A stretch of DNA of 64,000 nt from Lucinisca nassula (lineage: Eukaryota; Mollusca; Bivalvia; Lucinida; Lucinidae): NCBI GenBank assembly GCA_963580285.1, contig OY757021.1:98012149-98076148 (forward strand). Direction: 5' to 3'. The position numbers and the translations under genes are program-made. Below are positions 22,800 through 31,611 of the stretch, piece by piece (position 1 is the stretch's first letter; each line of letters opens with the position of its first letter). The notes beneath the pieces were generated by a model. That model worked only from the letters and a program-made list of their open reading frames with translations. It made no database searches and was not told the DNA's origin.

Positions 22800-23266
22800 T
22801 TACTGGAACATGTCAAGTACACAATCCATCAACATCGCGTTAGTCTCATCATGTGGCATTGACAGATTTCTGATAATAAGATTTTTATCGACCGATTGCC
22901 CAGACCCATCCGCCTGTCGAGTTATCGCACCCCCATTCAATGCCTCATTCAACTTCATCTCGAATGCCTCCACCCTTGCTGTTATTGTCCCAATCTCTAG
23001 ATCAAATGATTCCTTCAATGAATCCATCTTGGTGCTAAATTCCTTCGTTAAATCAGATTTTAGTTTCATAAAGCGACTATCAAATAAAGTTTTTAACTCG
23101 TCCTGACTAGCCTGCATAATACAGCATTGAGAATTGTGGCTAAATCAACAGCATTGTTTTTCGACGCACCCGCCATCTTGAAAGTTTTAGCCGCGGGCGA
23201 TGGTTCACTATCCGATGAACTTTTTCGTTGTCTCTTTTTATCCTCCAAAGAACAACTTCTGTGCAT
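22800..23266 (-). pseudogene. LINE ORF1-like coiled-coil protein
   Basis: From an ATG at about 23266: a basic, Ser-rich start ('EDKKRQRKSSSDSEPSPA'), then 'MAGASKNNAVDLATILNAV', a one-base shift near 23115, then a heptad-rich stretch ('ELKTLFDSRFMKLKSDLTKE', 'FSTKMDSLKESFDLEIGTI') and 'KNLIIRNLSMPHDET' resembling the start of an RNA-recognition fold. Its position directly upstream of the RT and its composition fit a LINE ORF1. No zinc knuckle is visible before the truncation. Confidence 0.7.
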
Positions 23267-23383
23267 CACTCCATCTAAACTATTACACTATTAGCAAACA
23301 GTTTACAAACTCTCAACACTGTTCGTTATATAAATCCACTGTATTTTATCAAAATTTATCCCACTCAAATTCACATGTTTACC

Positions 23384-24402
23384 GCTCAAAACATAGGCCA
23401 ACCAACCAGAGATATAACTGGTCAAAAGTGTGGCCGGACGGACGGACGCGACGACGGACGGACGGACGGACGACGGAGGAACTACCATCCTATAAGCTCC
23501 CCTAGTGCCTTCGGTCCAGGTGAGCTAATAAGCATGTTCAGCAAATGGGGGACATAACCATAACTCCGTCAGTAATCGACCCACATCGCTAGATTTCAAA
23601 CTCTTCCGAGCTTTTAACCCTGTTAGTTTCAGGACGATCCAATCAAAACTGAAGGGGCTACGGTGATGACAAGGTCAAAAATAGGCATTTTCAGCAATCA
23701 AAGGGACGTAACTCTGATAAATGGGCCGACTGAGCAGGTTTTCAAACTCGTCCGAGTTTTGATTCCCCAGCCACCTTTCAAATAAGTTTAAGAAAGATCC
23801 GATTAAAACTGAAAGGGCTACGGTGATGACAAGGTCAAAATTCGGCATTTTCAGCAATCAAAGGGACGTAACATTATGATAAATGGGCCGATTTGGCCGG
23901 TTTTCGAGTTTTCGAACTCATCCGAGGTTTTTATCCCTAGCCACCCTACATATAAGTTTCAGAAAGATCCAATCAAAACTGAAGGGGCTAAGGTGTTGAC
24001 AATGTCAAAAATCGGCATTTTCAGCAATCAAAGGGACCTAACTCTATGATAAATTGGCCGACATTGCCGGTTTTCGAACTCATCCGAGTTTTTATCCCCA
24101 GCATCTTTACTAGTAAGTTTCAGAAAGATCCCGATCACAAATGAAGGAGCTACGGTGATGACAAACATTTTCCCATTGTAAGTCTATGGGACCTTGTGGT
24201 TGCCATGGCAACCAAAGTTTTCTTGCGATTTCGAAAAAAAGCTTATGTCATCAATGGCCCACCAGAGGCATGCTACAGATGAGAAATGATTGAGATCAGC
24301 CTGCGTGCTGCAGATATATAGCTGGTCAAAAGTGTGGACGGACGGACGACGGAGGGACTACCCTTTAAGCTCCCCTGGAGCCTTCGGCCCAGGTGAGCTA
24401 AA
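23384..24402 (-). mobile_element. Tandem-array element(s), AGCTCACC type
   Basis: Minus strand. The 5' module at 24402 is 'TTAGCTCACCTGGGCCGAAG', then GGCTCCAGGGGAGCT (hairpin), then CCGTCGTCCGTCCGTCC. Four ~165 bp units follow ('cagcaatcaaagggacgtaa', 'ctgaaggggctacggtgatg', 'gacaaggtcaaaa'). A second 5' module lies at about 23395-23530 (CACCTGGACCGAAGG...GGGGAGCTTATAGG). No 3' (CTTGTT) end was found. Confidence 0.65.
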
Positions 24403-24795
24403 AAACACAATAATGAAATAACTAGAATCATCAATAGCGCAGTTTAATACTTTTTGACAAAATGGTACACTGACTTCCCAAAACAAACATATATAAGCGA
24501 TACACACATTCAAGGACGACCTATAACAAAAATAAACCGCGGCCGAAGAACCGCCTTGGAACGGCCAGTGAATAGTATTTCAATGGGGGGCGGGTTGGGG
24601 TGGGCTTAAATAGATTTTACGCAGCCGCAAACATCGCCCTTACTTCCGCCGCCGCGATTTAGACAAATAATTTCTTCCGTCCGCAGAAGCTTGCTAACTC
24701 ATCAGTGCAATATCTTCGAGAACACAAAACTCAAGCAACCACAGAGATGAAACAACGATGAGGACTGTGTGACTCTGATGGGTCCGACCAATTCT
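24403..24795 (-). repeat. R520 dispersed repeat, partial
   Basis: 'aagaaccgccttggaacggc', a G-rich stretch ('ggggggcgggttggggtggg'), 'cgcccttacttccgccgcc', 'gacaaataatttcttccgtc' and 'ctaactcatcagtgcaatat' match R520 on the minus strand. Confidence 0.7.
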
Positions 24796-24800
24796 TTTCT

Positions 24801-24890
24801 GGACCAGACTAGCAAGTTTCGGCAAATTAGGCCTCATCAGAATTTTGCAGTGGAATCAATGATTCCAAATGACTAGAAAATAAAAACAAT
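24801..24890 (-). repeat. R270 repeat fragment
   Basis: 'accagactagcaagtttcgg', 'ttaggcctcatcag' and 'agtggaatcaatgattcca' match the middle of R270 with an internal deletion. Confidence 0.6.
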
Positions 24891-24951
24891 AGTGACGTCT
24901 GTCAATATCCACGTCCAAGTACGTATTCTTCGTAAATTATCCACACACTGC

Positions 24952-26340
24952 GATTGTTATTCCCTCGCCGCGAAGCGGAGCGATGATTATAGGAATGGCC
25001 TTCGTCTGTCCGTCTGTCCGTCCGACTGTCCGTCTGGTTCTCACAAATGGATAGTTATGTGGCTATTTTTGGCAGTATAAATACTTAAGTGGCTACTTTT
25101 AGCCACAGAAAAGAAGTATTTTCGGTGTCTAGCGGAATAAATCCGATTGATTGCATTGATTCTGTCCTCGTCCGTCCGTCTGTCTGTCCGTAACACTTTC
25201 TTGTCCGCTCCATATCTCCTGAACCCTTGGACAGATTTTCATTAGACATTGGACAGTTATTCGTCTCAGTGAGCTGATGTGCAGAACCAATACATGAACC
25301 ATGCTGACTCAAGGCCAAGGTCACAGTTGAGGGTCACGTGTTTGAAACTTTGAATTTTGTGTCCGTTCCATATCTCCTTTACCCTTGGAAGGATTTTCAT
25401 TAAACTTTGGTCAAATATTCTTTTCAGTGAGCATAATCCATAAATGAACCATGCCGACTCAAGGTCAAGGTCACATTTGAAGGTCAAGAGTTTGAAATTT
25501 TAAATTTTGTGTCCGTTCCATATCTCTTTTATCCCTGCAAGGATTCTCATTAAACCTTGTTCAATTATCTTCTTCAGTCCTGCAGAACCCATAAATGAAT
25601 CATGCCGACTTCAGGTCAAGGTCACAATTGAAGGTCACAAGTTTAAAACTTTGACTTTTGTGTCCGTTCGTTGTCTCCTTTACCCCTCAAAGGATTTTAT
25701 TAAACTTTGGTCAATTATCCCCCTCAGTGAGCTATGTGCAGAGCCCATAAATGAATCATGCCGACACCAGGTCAAGGTCAAATTGGAAGGTCACGAGTTT
25801 GAAACTTTGAATTTTGTGCTCTTTCCATATCTCCTTTACCCTTCAAAGGATTTTTATTAAACGTTGCCAAAATGTCACCCTCAGTGAGCTGATGTGCATA
25901 ACCTATAAGTAAACCATTCGGCATGCCGACTCAAGGTCTAGGTCACAGTTTAAGGTCACGAGTTTGAAACTTTGAATTTTGTGTCCGTTCCATATCTCCT
26001 TTACTCCTAGATTGATTTTCATTAAACTTTCGTCAAATATCCCCCTCAATGAGCTGATGTGCAGAACCCATAAGTAAACCATGCCAACTCAAGGTCAAGA
26101 TCACAGGTGAAGGTCACGAGTTTGAAACGTAGAATTTTATATCCGTTCCATATCTCCTTTACCCCTGGAAGGATTTTCATTAAATTTTTGTGAAATATAC
26201 CCCAACAGTGAGCTGATGTGCAAAACCCATAAATAAACCATGCCAACTCAAGGTCAAGGTCACAGGTGAAGGTTACAAGGTTGAGCCTTGATACAAAGTG
26301 CGGCGGGGGATTTGGCTGTCCCTCAGACTGCTTTCTTGTT
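24952..26340 (+). mobile_element. Tandem-array element (~160 bp units)
   Basis: Starts near 'ccctcgccgcgaagcggagc' (CGCCGC-GAA-GCGGAGCG hairpin), then 'ctgtccgtctgtccgtccga'. About seven ~160 bp units follow from 25190: 'gtgtccgttccatatctcct', 'ggattttcattaaactttgg', 'gtgagctgatgtgcagaacc' and 'ctcaaggtcaaggtcaca'. It ends with the hairpin GGCTGTCCCTCAGACTGC and TTTCTTGTT at 26340. The short reading frames inside are repeat translations. Confidence 0.75.
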
Positions 26341-26588
26341 CTTTTTTATTTACTTTACCATTTTAGAATGGAAATAAACGTTCCATCTCGAAATCACATT
26401 TGTTTGTTCTTCACATCAGCTGCTCTGTTGAAGTATGGTGTAAATCTCGAATTGATTTCGATTTAAAACGTATGCAAAATCATATCTTAATTCTAAATGG
26501 TCGCAGCAATCGAAACGGGATTTTCGAGCATTTGTGCGGTGACGACTGATGTTGGCCTGTGCATCTGCACCGTCTGACCAGTCTTTCC

Positions 26589-26870
26589 CATCACGTAAAC
26601 TAGTCCGTGAAATGAAGACCACCCTATACCCCATTTTATATAGAGAAAACGGGGATTTACGGGGGCTTGGGTATACTTTATTTTTCTTATTTTTACTCCA
26701 AGATAGTTGTGGGTACTCGTAAGAACCGCCTCAATGAGGCGGTTCTAACGAGCACCCACGACCTATGTTTGCAGTATTTATAAGAAAATTATCAGGGATT
26801 TTCATCAGAAAAGTAGCCATTTTGGAGATGAAATATATGTACTATGTCGCACGGATGTGTTATCGTTATG
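26589..26870 (+). repeat. MITE-A hairpin element (A1 subtype)
   Basis: From 'catcacgtaaactagtccgt' to 'ggatgtgttatcgttatg'. Central palindrome 'agaaccgcctcaatgaggc' and 'ggttctaacgag'. Confidence 0.8.
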
Positions 26871-26932
26871 CCTGTGTACTATATGTATGACAAATGACAC
26901 ACACCTTCTTCTTGCAGTACGAAAAGGTTGTA

Positions 26933-27278
26933 CAGTCGAACTTCAATGGCTCGAACACCTTTGGGACCTCGGAAATCTGTTCGAGACACGGATAGTTCGA
27001 GCCACTGAGAATACTGTCAGGAGGCATAACGAGATACTTTTTGACATCTTTTCGGTGTTCTATAATGAATATGTATGCTGAGTGTACACATTAGAATCGC
27101 CTCATTGAGGCGATTCTAATGAGTACACACAGCATACATTTGCAAGATAAAAGGCTAAAATCTCCTTAATTATCTCCCACTATTTCTTATGTAGAGGATT
27201 TCCCTTGGGGCTCAAGAATGGGTTCGGCACATCCATGGTAAACGAGCCATCGGTGTTCGAGCCATCGAAGTTCTACTG
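26933..27278. repeat. Pogo/Tigger-like MITE with TA target
   Basis: Inverted ends CAGTCGAACTTCAATGGCTC (26933 on) and GAGCCATCGAAGTTCTACTG (ending 27278), each flanked by TA. CAGT ends with TA duplication fit the pogo/Tigger group. The centre carries a ~50 bp palindrome, 'cattagaatcgcctcattga' then 'ggcgattctaatgag', resembling the MITE-A hairpin. Confidence 0.8.
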
Positions 27279-27289
27279 TATTACTAATT

Positions 27290-27865
27290 AAGGGAATGGG
27301 AACACTTAGCAGATTGTTCCGCCATTTTTCAAAGGGAGACAACTTTCGGGACTTCCTGTTCGCTTTTCTGTAAGCCCTGTCCCACTGAAAAAGGGGTCTA
27401 CTCTTGAAGGAAAGAATTTGTTCCTCAGGAGCAAATTCTTAAAGAGTTGACCGCTATTGACATGGGAGACAAAATACTTTTACAGGAGTTGCCTCATCGG
27501 CCCCGATAGCTCAGTTGGTAGAGTGTCCGCTCCGGGGAACGGGAGGTCACGGGTTCGATCCCGGGCCGCGACATACCAAAGTCGTTAACAATGGTACTAG
27601 CTGCTCTTCGCTTGGCACTCAGATTCACGGGGTAGAGCTAGGACTGGTCGACCCAGTGTCAGGATAATATGACTGGGTGTGGTATCATGTAATGTGTCTG
27701 GGACATGATACTTCAGTGAGGCAGCACTATAAAAGTGAGCATTGAGCTCCCTGTCGCAACCAGACACCGTCGTGATATGACTGAAAAATTGTTGAAAGCG
27801 ACGTTAAACCCGAATTCACACACACACAGGAGTTGCCTCCCCGGAAGGTGTTCCCATTCCCCTTA
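27290..27865. repeat. TTAA-flanked MITE (G family), split by a SINE
   Basis: Left 'attaagggaatgggaacact' and right 'ggtgttcccattccccttaa'. The interior includes 'cctgttcgcttttctgtaag' and the small palindrome 'aggaaagaatttgttcctca'. The SINE at 27496-27826 interrupts 'caggagttgcctc', which is duplicated. Confidence 0.8.
27496..27826 (+). repeat. tRNA-derived SINE with 13 bp target duplication
   Basis: The head reads as a near-perfect tRNA: A box 'tagctcagttggtagagtg' and B box 'gggttcgatcccgggccgc'. A ~200 bp body follows, then the tail 'gaaagcgacgttaaaccc' and (CA)n. The duplication CAGGAGTTGCCTC (27483-27495 and 27827-27839) brackets it inside a G-family MITE. It is called a SINE and not a tRNA gene because of the body, tail and duplication. 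Confidence 0.9.
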
Positions 27866-27949
27866 AGTTCTGAAGTTAGATCCTTTAGAAGCAAATAATA
27901 CACCAAACCAGTGCTTCAGCTGAAGTGCACGACCCGCCGAATGCTTTTA

Positions 27950-29735
27950 GCTTTATGAGTGTTACCATATATGGGTATGTCGGCCATTTTGGTCATGTGA
28001 CCTGGACCTAAAACGGTTCCCCCAATAAATGCGCCTTATCGTAAGGAGCAAAAATATATCTTATACTTTAGTACTGTATTCTGAATCGTTTGCAGGATAA
28101 AATGCATTCTCACTTTTCCAATACAAAAGCATATGTGTCAAAGTTTGACCTAGGCACAAAGAAGGTCAAGGTCAACCCAGGGTCACCATTTTAGCAATTT
28201 ATGATGGGCCTACGTCCGAGATGCTATTTATCAAGTTTCGTGGAAATCTGCCCAGTGGTTCTGGAGAAGACTATTTTTGAAGGGTTTTTACCATATATGG
28301 CTTGCCGGCCATTTTGGTCATGTGACCTGGACCGAATGAGCAAATTTTGGTTTCCCCCATCCCATAGAGGCTCCATATGAAATTTGATTTCAATCGGCCC
28401 AACGGTTTCCGAGGAGAAGCGGTTCGAAAAGTTTCACTTTTTTCGTCTCGGCGAGGCTATACTAAATGGAATGTAATATTTCGCAAGCTCATTGGTAAGA
28501 TCTCATTGATATATATCAGTATGCCAAAAATTGTTTAAAGATTCCAAGCGGTTAAGTCACTATCACCAATTTTCACAAACAGGTTACGGACGGACAGACA
28601 GACAGACCATATATGGCTTGGCGGCCATTTTGGTCATGTGACCTGGACCCCATGAAATTTTGGTTTCCCCCATCCCATAGAGGCTTCATATGAAATTTGA
28701 TTTCAATCGGCCCAACGGTTTCTGAGGAGAAGCAGTTCGAAAATTTTCACATTTTTCGCCTCGGCGAGGCTATACTAAATGGAATGTAATATTTCGCAAG
28801 TTCATTGGTTAGATCTCATTGATATCTATCAGTATGCCAAAAATTGTTTAAATATTCCAAGCGGTTAAGTCACTATCATCAATTTTCACAAACAGGTTAC
28901 GGACGGACCCAAAGAAGGTCAAGGTCAACCCAGGGTCACCATTTTAGCAATTTATGATGGGCCTACGTCCCAGATGCTATTTATCGTTTCGTTGAAATCT
29001 GCCCAGTGGTTCTGGAGAAGACTTTTTTTGGAGGGTTTTTACCATATATGGCTTGGCGGCCATTTTGGTCATGTGACCTAGACCCCATGAGCAAATTTTG
29101 GTTTCCCTATCCCATAGAGGCTCCATATGAAATTTGACTTAAATCGGCCCAACGGTTTCCGAGGAGAAGCAGTTCAAAAATTTTCACATTTTTTGCCTCG
29201 GCGAGGGTATACTAAATGGAATGTAATATTTCGCAAGCTCATTGGTTAGATCTCATTGATATCTATCAGTATGCCAAAAATTGTTTAAATATTCCAAGCG
29301 GTTAAGTCACTATCACCAATTTTCACAAACGGGTTACGGACGGACAGACAGACAGATCATATATGGCTTGGCGGCCATTTTGGTCATGTGACCTGGACCC
29401 CATGAGCAAATTTTGGTTTCCCCCATCCCATAGAGGCTCCATATGAAATTTGACTTCAATCGTCCCAACGGTTTCCGAGGAGAAGCAGTTCAAAAATTTT
29501 CACATTTTTTGCCTCGGCGAGGGTATACTAAATGGAATGTAATATTTCGCAAGCTCATTGGTTAGATCTCATTGATATCTATCAGTATGCCAAAAATTGT
29601 TTAAATATTCCAAGCGGTTAAGTCACTATCACCAATTTTCACAAACGGGTTCCAGACGGTCGGACAGACTGACAGACTGACAGAATGACACGGTGATTTT
29701 AGGGCACTCTTAGAAATCAACCGACTTCAGTCGGT
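27950..29735 (+). repeat. ~316 bp tandem array with hairpin end
   Basis: Four copies of a ~300-320 bp unit start at about 28289, 28604, 29040 and 29360: 'accatatatggcttggcggc', 'cattttggtcatgtgacctg', 'cccatagaggctccatatga', 'cctcggcgaggctatactaa', 'tctatcagtatgccaaaaat' and 'gttacggacggacagacag'. A different ~150 bp segment ('cacaaagaaggtcaaggtca') precedes the first and third copies. The array ends 'tcaaccgacttcagtcggtt' + 'gctttttt', a stem-loop with a T run. Confidence 0.8.
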
Positions 29736-29929
29736 TGCTTTTTTCTGCGGGTCGTGCAATTAAAGAAAATAGCAGAGGCGATTTTATCGAGTCGGTTTAT
29801 GACCAGCACTGAAATGTGCAACACCGGCCCCGCCCTCTAGCATGGCTTAAGCAGAACTCTATTTTCAAAATGTTTCTACATGGCCTCGATGATCCCAAAG
29901 AACCAGAGAAAATAATCTGCACTATGACG

Positions 29930-30030
29930 ATGTTCGGGGAGTCATTTTGTGGCCACCACACGGCACAACACCAGCTGCACTGAAGATAAATAAGTTCTGA
30001 ATAGTTTGATCCTTTGGAAGCAAAGAATAA
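29930..30030 (-). repeat. R270-like repeat end
   Basis: 'caacaccagctgcactgaag' and 'gatcctttggaagcaaagaa' match the two ends of R270 in compressed form. Confidence 0.4.
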
Positions 30031-30104
30031 ACCAAACAAACGAAAATAGCAGACTCGGTTTACACATTTTCGAAGGTTCCATTTCGCTTGTCTTAGTCCA
30101 TATT

Positions 30105-30339
30105 GGCCCCGTCAAGCGATTTTGGTACTTATCGCCTATGCGAGCAGCGAAGGTTCAGGCGAGCCTGCGCATCCGCGCAGTCTCGCCAGAACGTTCGCTG
30201 CTCGCTCATACAAGCAGTGAATCAAGAGGAACCTTCAGACAGAAAGCCATATCCCTGGCCGCTCTGAATGGCTGGGCATGCGCAGTTAAAATTTGTCATG
30301 ACGGAATGCTCGAAGACCCAAATTCGCTTGGCGGGGCTC
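30105..30339 (+). repeat. R240 hairpin MITE, copy 1
   Basis: Inverted ends GGCCCCGTCAAGCGATTTTG and 'aattcgcttggcggggctc'. Hairpin 'gagcagcgaaggttcaggcg' with 'tctcgccagaacgttcgctg' around the head 'cctgcgcatccgcgcag'. It is nearly identical to 46863-47098 and 54456-54691. A reading frame stays open across it, but the hairpin makes a protein unlikely. Confidence 0.8.
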
Positions 30340-30419
30340 ATATAATAAACTTCCAAAATCCCTATCGTATTAACCTTGTACAAAATGCTAACACAGAGGA
30401 CCTTACATGAGTGTTCATG

Positions 30420-30767
30420 TATTATTGAATTTATTGAACGAGTTTAGAAAAGGGATAAAATGAGAGGGTTCGCCGAGCATTTTAGAAAAGGGATAATATG
30501 AGAGGGTTCGCCGAGCATTTTATCTCTTTTTTTTTCCAACGGGTTCAATAAATTTATTAATGCATGGGCACGATTTATCATATGGCATTTAAAACGCATT
30601 TTATTCACGATTTTTTTACAAAAATGTCAAAGTTCGCCATTAGTAAACGCGACGTCTATGAAACGTTATGGGGCGTATTTAACTGATTTGCATATTTAAT
30701 CCACTAGTGGAGTATCGAATTTATAACATGGCGTTACTCGTACATTCTCGGACAAGATGTCATATGA
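30420..30767. other. Spacer with a short duplicated block
   Basis: 'aaaagggataaaatgagagg' and 'gttcgccgagcattttagaa' are repeated in tandem at about 30447 and 30484. Nothing else was recognised. Confidence 0.5.
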
Positions 30768-30771
30768 TTAA

Positions 30772-30994
30772 CCCATTTTGTACCGGAAACCCTAAAATGG
30801 GTAACCTGGCAAACATTGCAGGCCCAGATCAGACGCCGCAGAATGTAACATCTGATCAGAGCCTACACTGTTTGCAAAAAGTTCAGCCATTTTCCAAATA
30901 AATTTTGAAGAAAACCGTCAACTCGACACCCCTAAATTTTGAAATGGACTCCTGCTAAATATAAGGAGGAAGATTCCATTTTGTACAAAAAGGG
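30772..30994 (-). repeat. TTAA-class MITE (P1 family), both ends intact
   Basis: Exact TTAA at 30768-30771 and 30995-30998. Ends CCCATTTTGTACCGG and TTTTGTACAAAAAGGG. Hairpin 'cagatcagacgccgcagaat' facing 'acatctgatcag'. It lies 50 bases upstream of the last sulfatase exon. Confidence 0.85.
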
Positions 30995-31045
30995 TTAATA
31001 TAGATATACGAATAGTGTTCTAATTATGTGCATTTTATTTTACAG

Positions 31046-31218
31046 CTGATCCTACTGAGCATTTTGACATTGCTGACAAGTTCCCGGATGTCGTCGAAGA
31101 GATGAAGAAAAAGTTGGAGAAGTACAAGGAATCACTTGTGCCAGCTAATTATCCTTCCCCGGATCCCAAATCTGCTCCGAAAAATTTTGGAGGAAACTGG
31201 TCACCTGGGTGGTGTTAA
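31046..31218 (+). CDS. Sulfatase (arylsulfatase B/I/J-like), terminal exon
   Basis: Acceptor 'gcattttattttacag' precedes 'CTGATCCTACTGAG'. With the G left over from 14748 it encodes 'ADPTEHFDIADKFPDVVEEM', then a basic helix ('KKKLEKYKESLVPANYPSP') and the C-terminus 'NFGGNWSPGWC' with stop TAA at 31216-31218. The A-D-P-x-E motif and following helix are the standard end of arylsulfatases. Phase and motif continuity with 14609-14748 make these two exons of one gene. The TAA lies inside the TTAA target of the MITE that follows, so the known 3' untranslated region starts in transposon sequence. No clear AATAAA was seen in the next 300 bases. Confidence 0.88.
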
Positions 31219-31417
31219 CCCTTCTCTTGCTGAATGTTCAGTTTAGCCATTTCTGACTTTGAACCAAAGAGATTACTTGATGTAATTAAGTCCAACAAAG
31301 TCATAAATTGAATGTAAAACAGTGTAGATCCTGATCAGATGGCTTCTTCAGAAGCCATCCGATCTGGACCTACACTGTTTCCAAAGATATGGGTTTTCGT
31401 GAACAGCAGGATAAGAA
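31219..31417 (+). repeat. TTAA-class MITE (P2 family) abutting the sulfatase stop codon
   Basis: TTAA at 31215-31218 and 31418-31421. Left end CCCTTCTCTTGCTGAATG. Centre 'gatcagatggcttcttcaga' with 'agccatccgatct', inside 'aacagtgtagatcc' and 'ggacctacactgttt' arms. A second copy is at 55489-55694. Confidence 0.8.
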
Positions 31418-31611
31418 TTAAACTAATATATTTGTCGCAAACTATATTTGTCACAAACTATGAGGTTCTTTGCTAACAAACTGTAATGAATACATGGTTG
31501 TGAAATTCAAAATCATGTTTTGTTGTACAATGTGTCCAGAGATCCGTTTGCCTAATTAGACTGGGATGAATTCAAACAAGATTGCTCAGTTTGGCACGTC
31601 CTGGCAGTTTT

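Larger units (their letters stand above)
14749..31045 (+). other. 16.3 kb sulfatase intron packed with mobile elements
   Basis: Runs from the GT at 14749 to the AG at 31044-31045. Both junctions are phase 1 and join in frame. It holds the Penelope-like fragment, Tc1 relic, split R520, LINE, several tandem-array elements, SINEs and MITEs listed separately. No alternative host exon was recognised inside. Confidence 0.75.

Noticed and set aside
27500..27575. Bona fide tRNA gene
   Set aside because: A and B boxes are excellent, but the sequence continues into a ~330 bp body with a retroposon tail and is bracketed by a 13 bp duplication, so it is a SINE head.
29715..29745. Rho-independent terminator
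   Set aside because: Stem-loop plus T run looks like one, but the setting is a eukaryotic repeat array; it is better read as the end of that array.
30006..30410. 134-residue reading frame as a host gene
   Set aside because: It is the R240 MITE plus flank; related frames at 46861 and 54406 are copies of the same element. Kept only as a low-probability observation.
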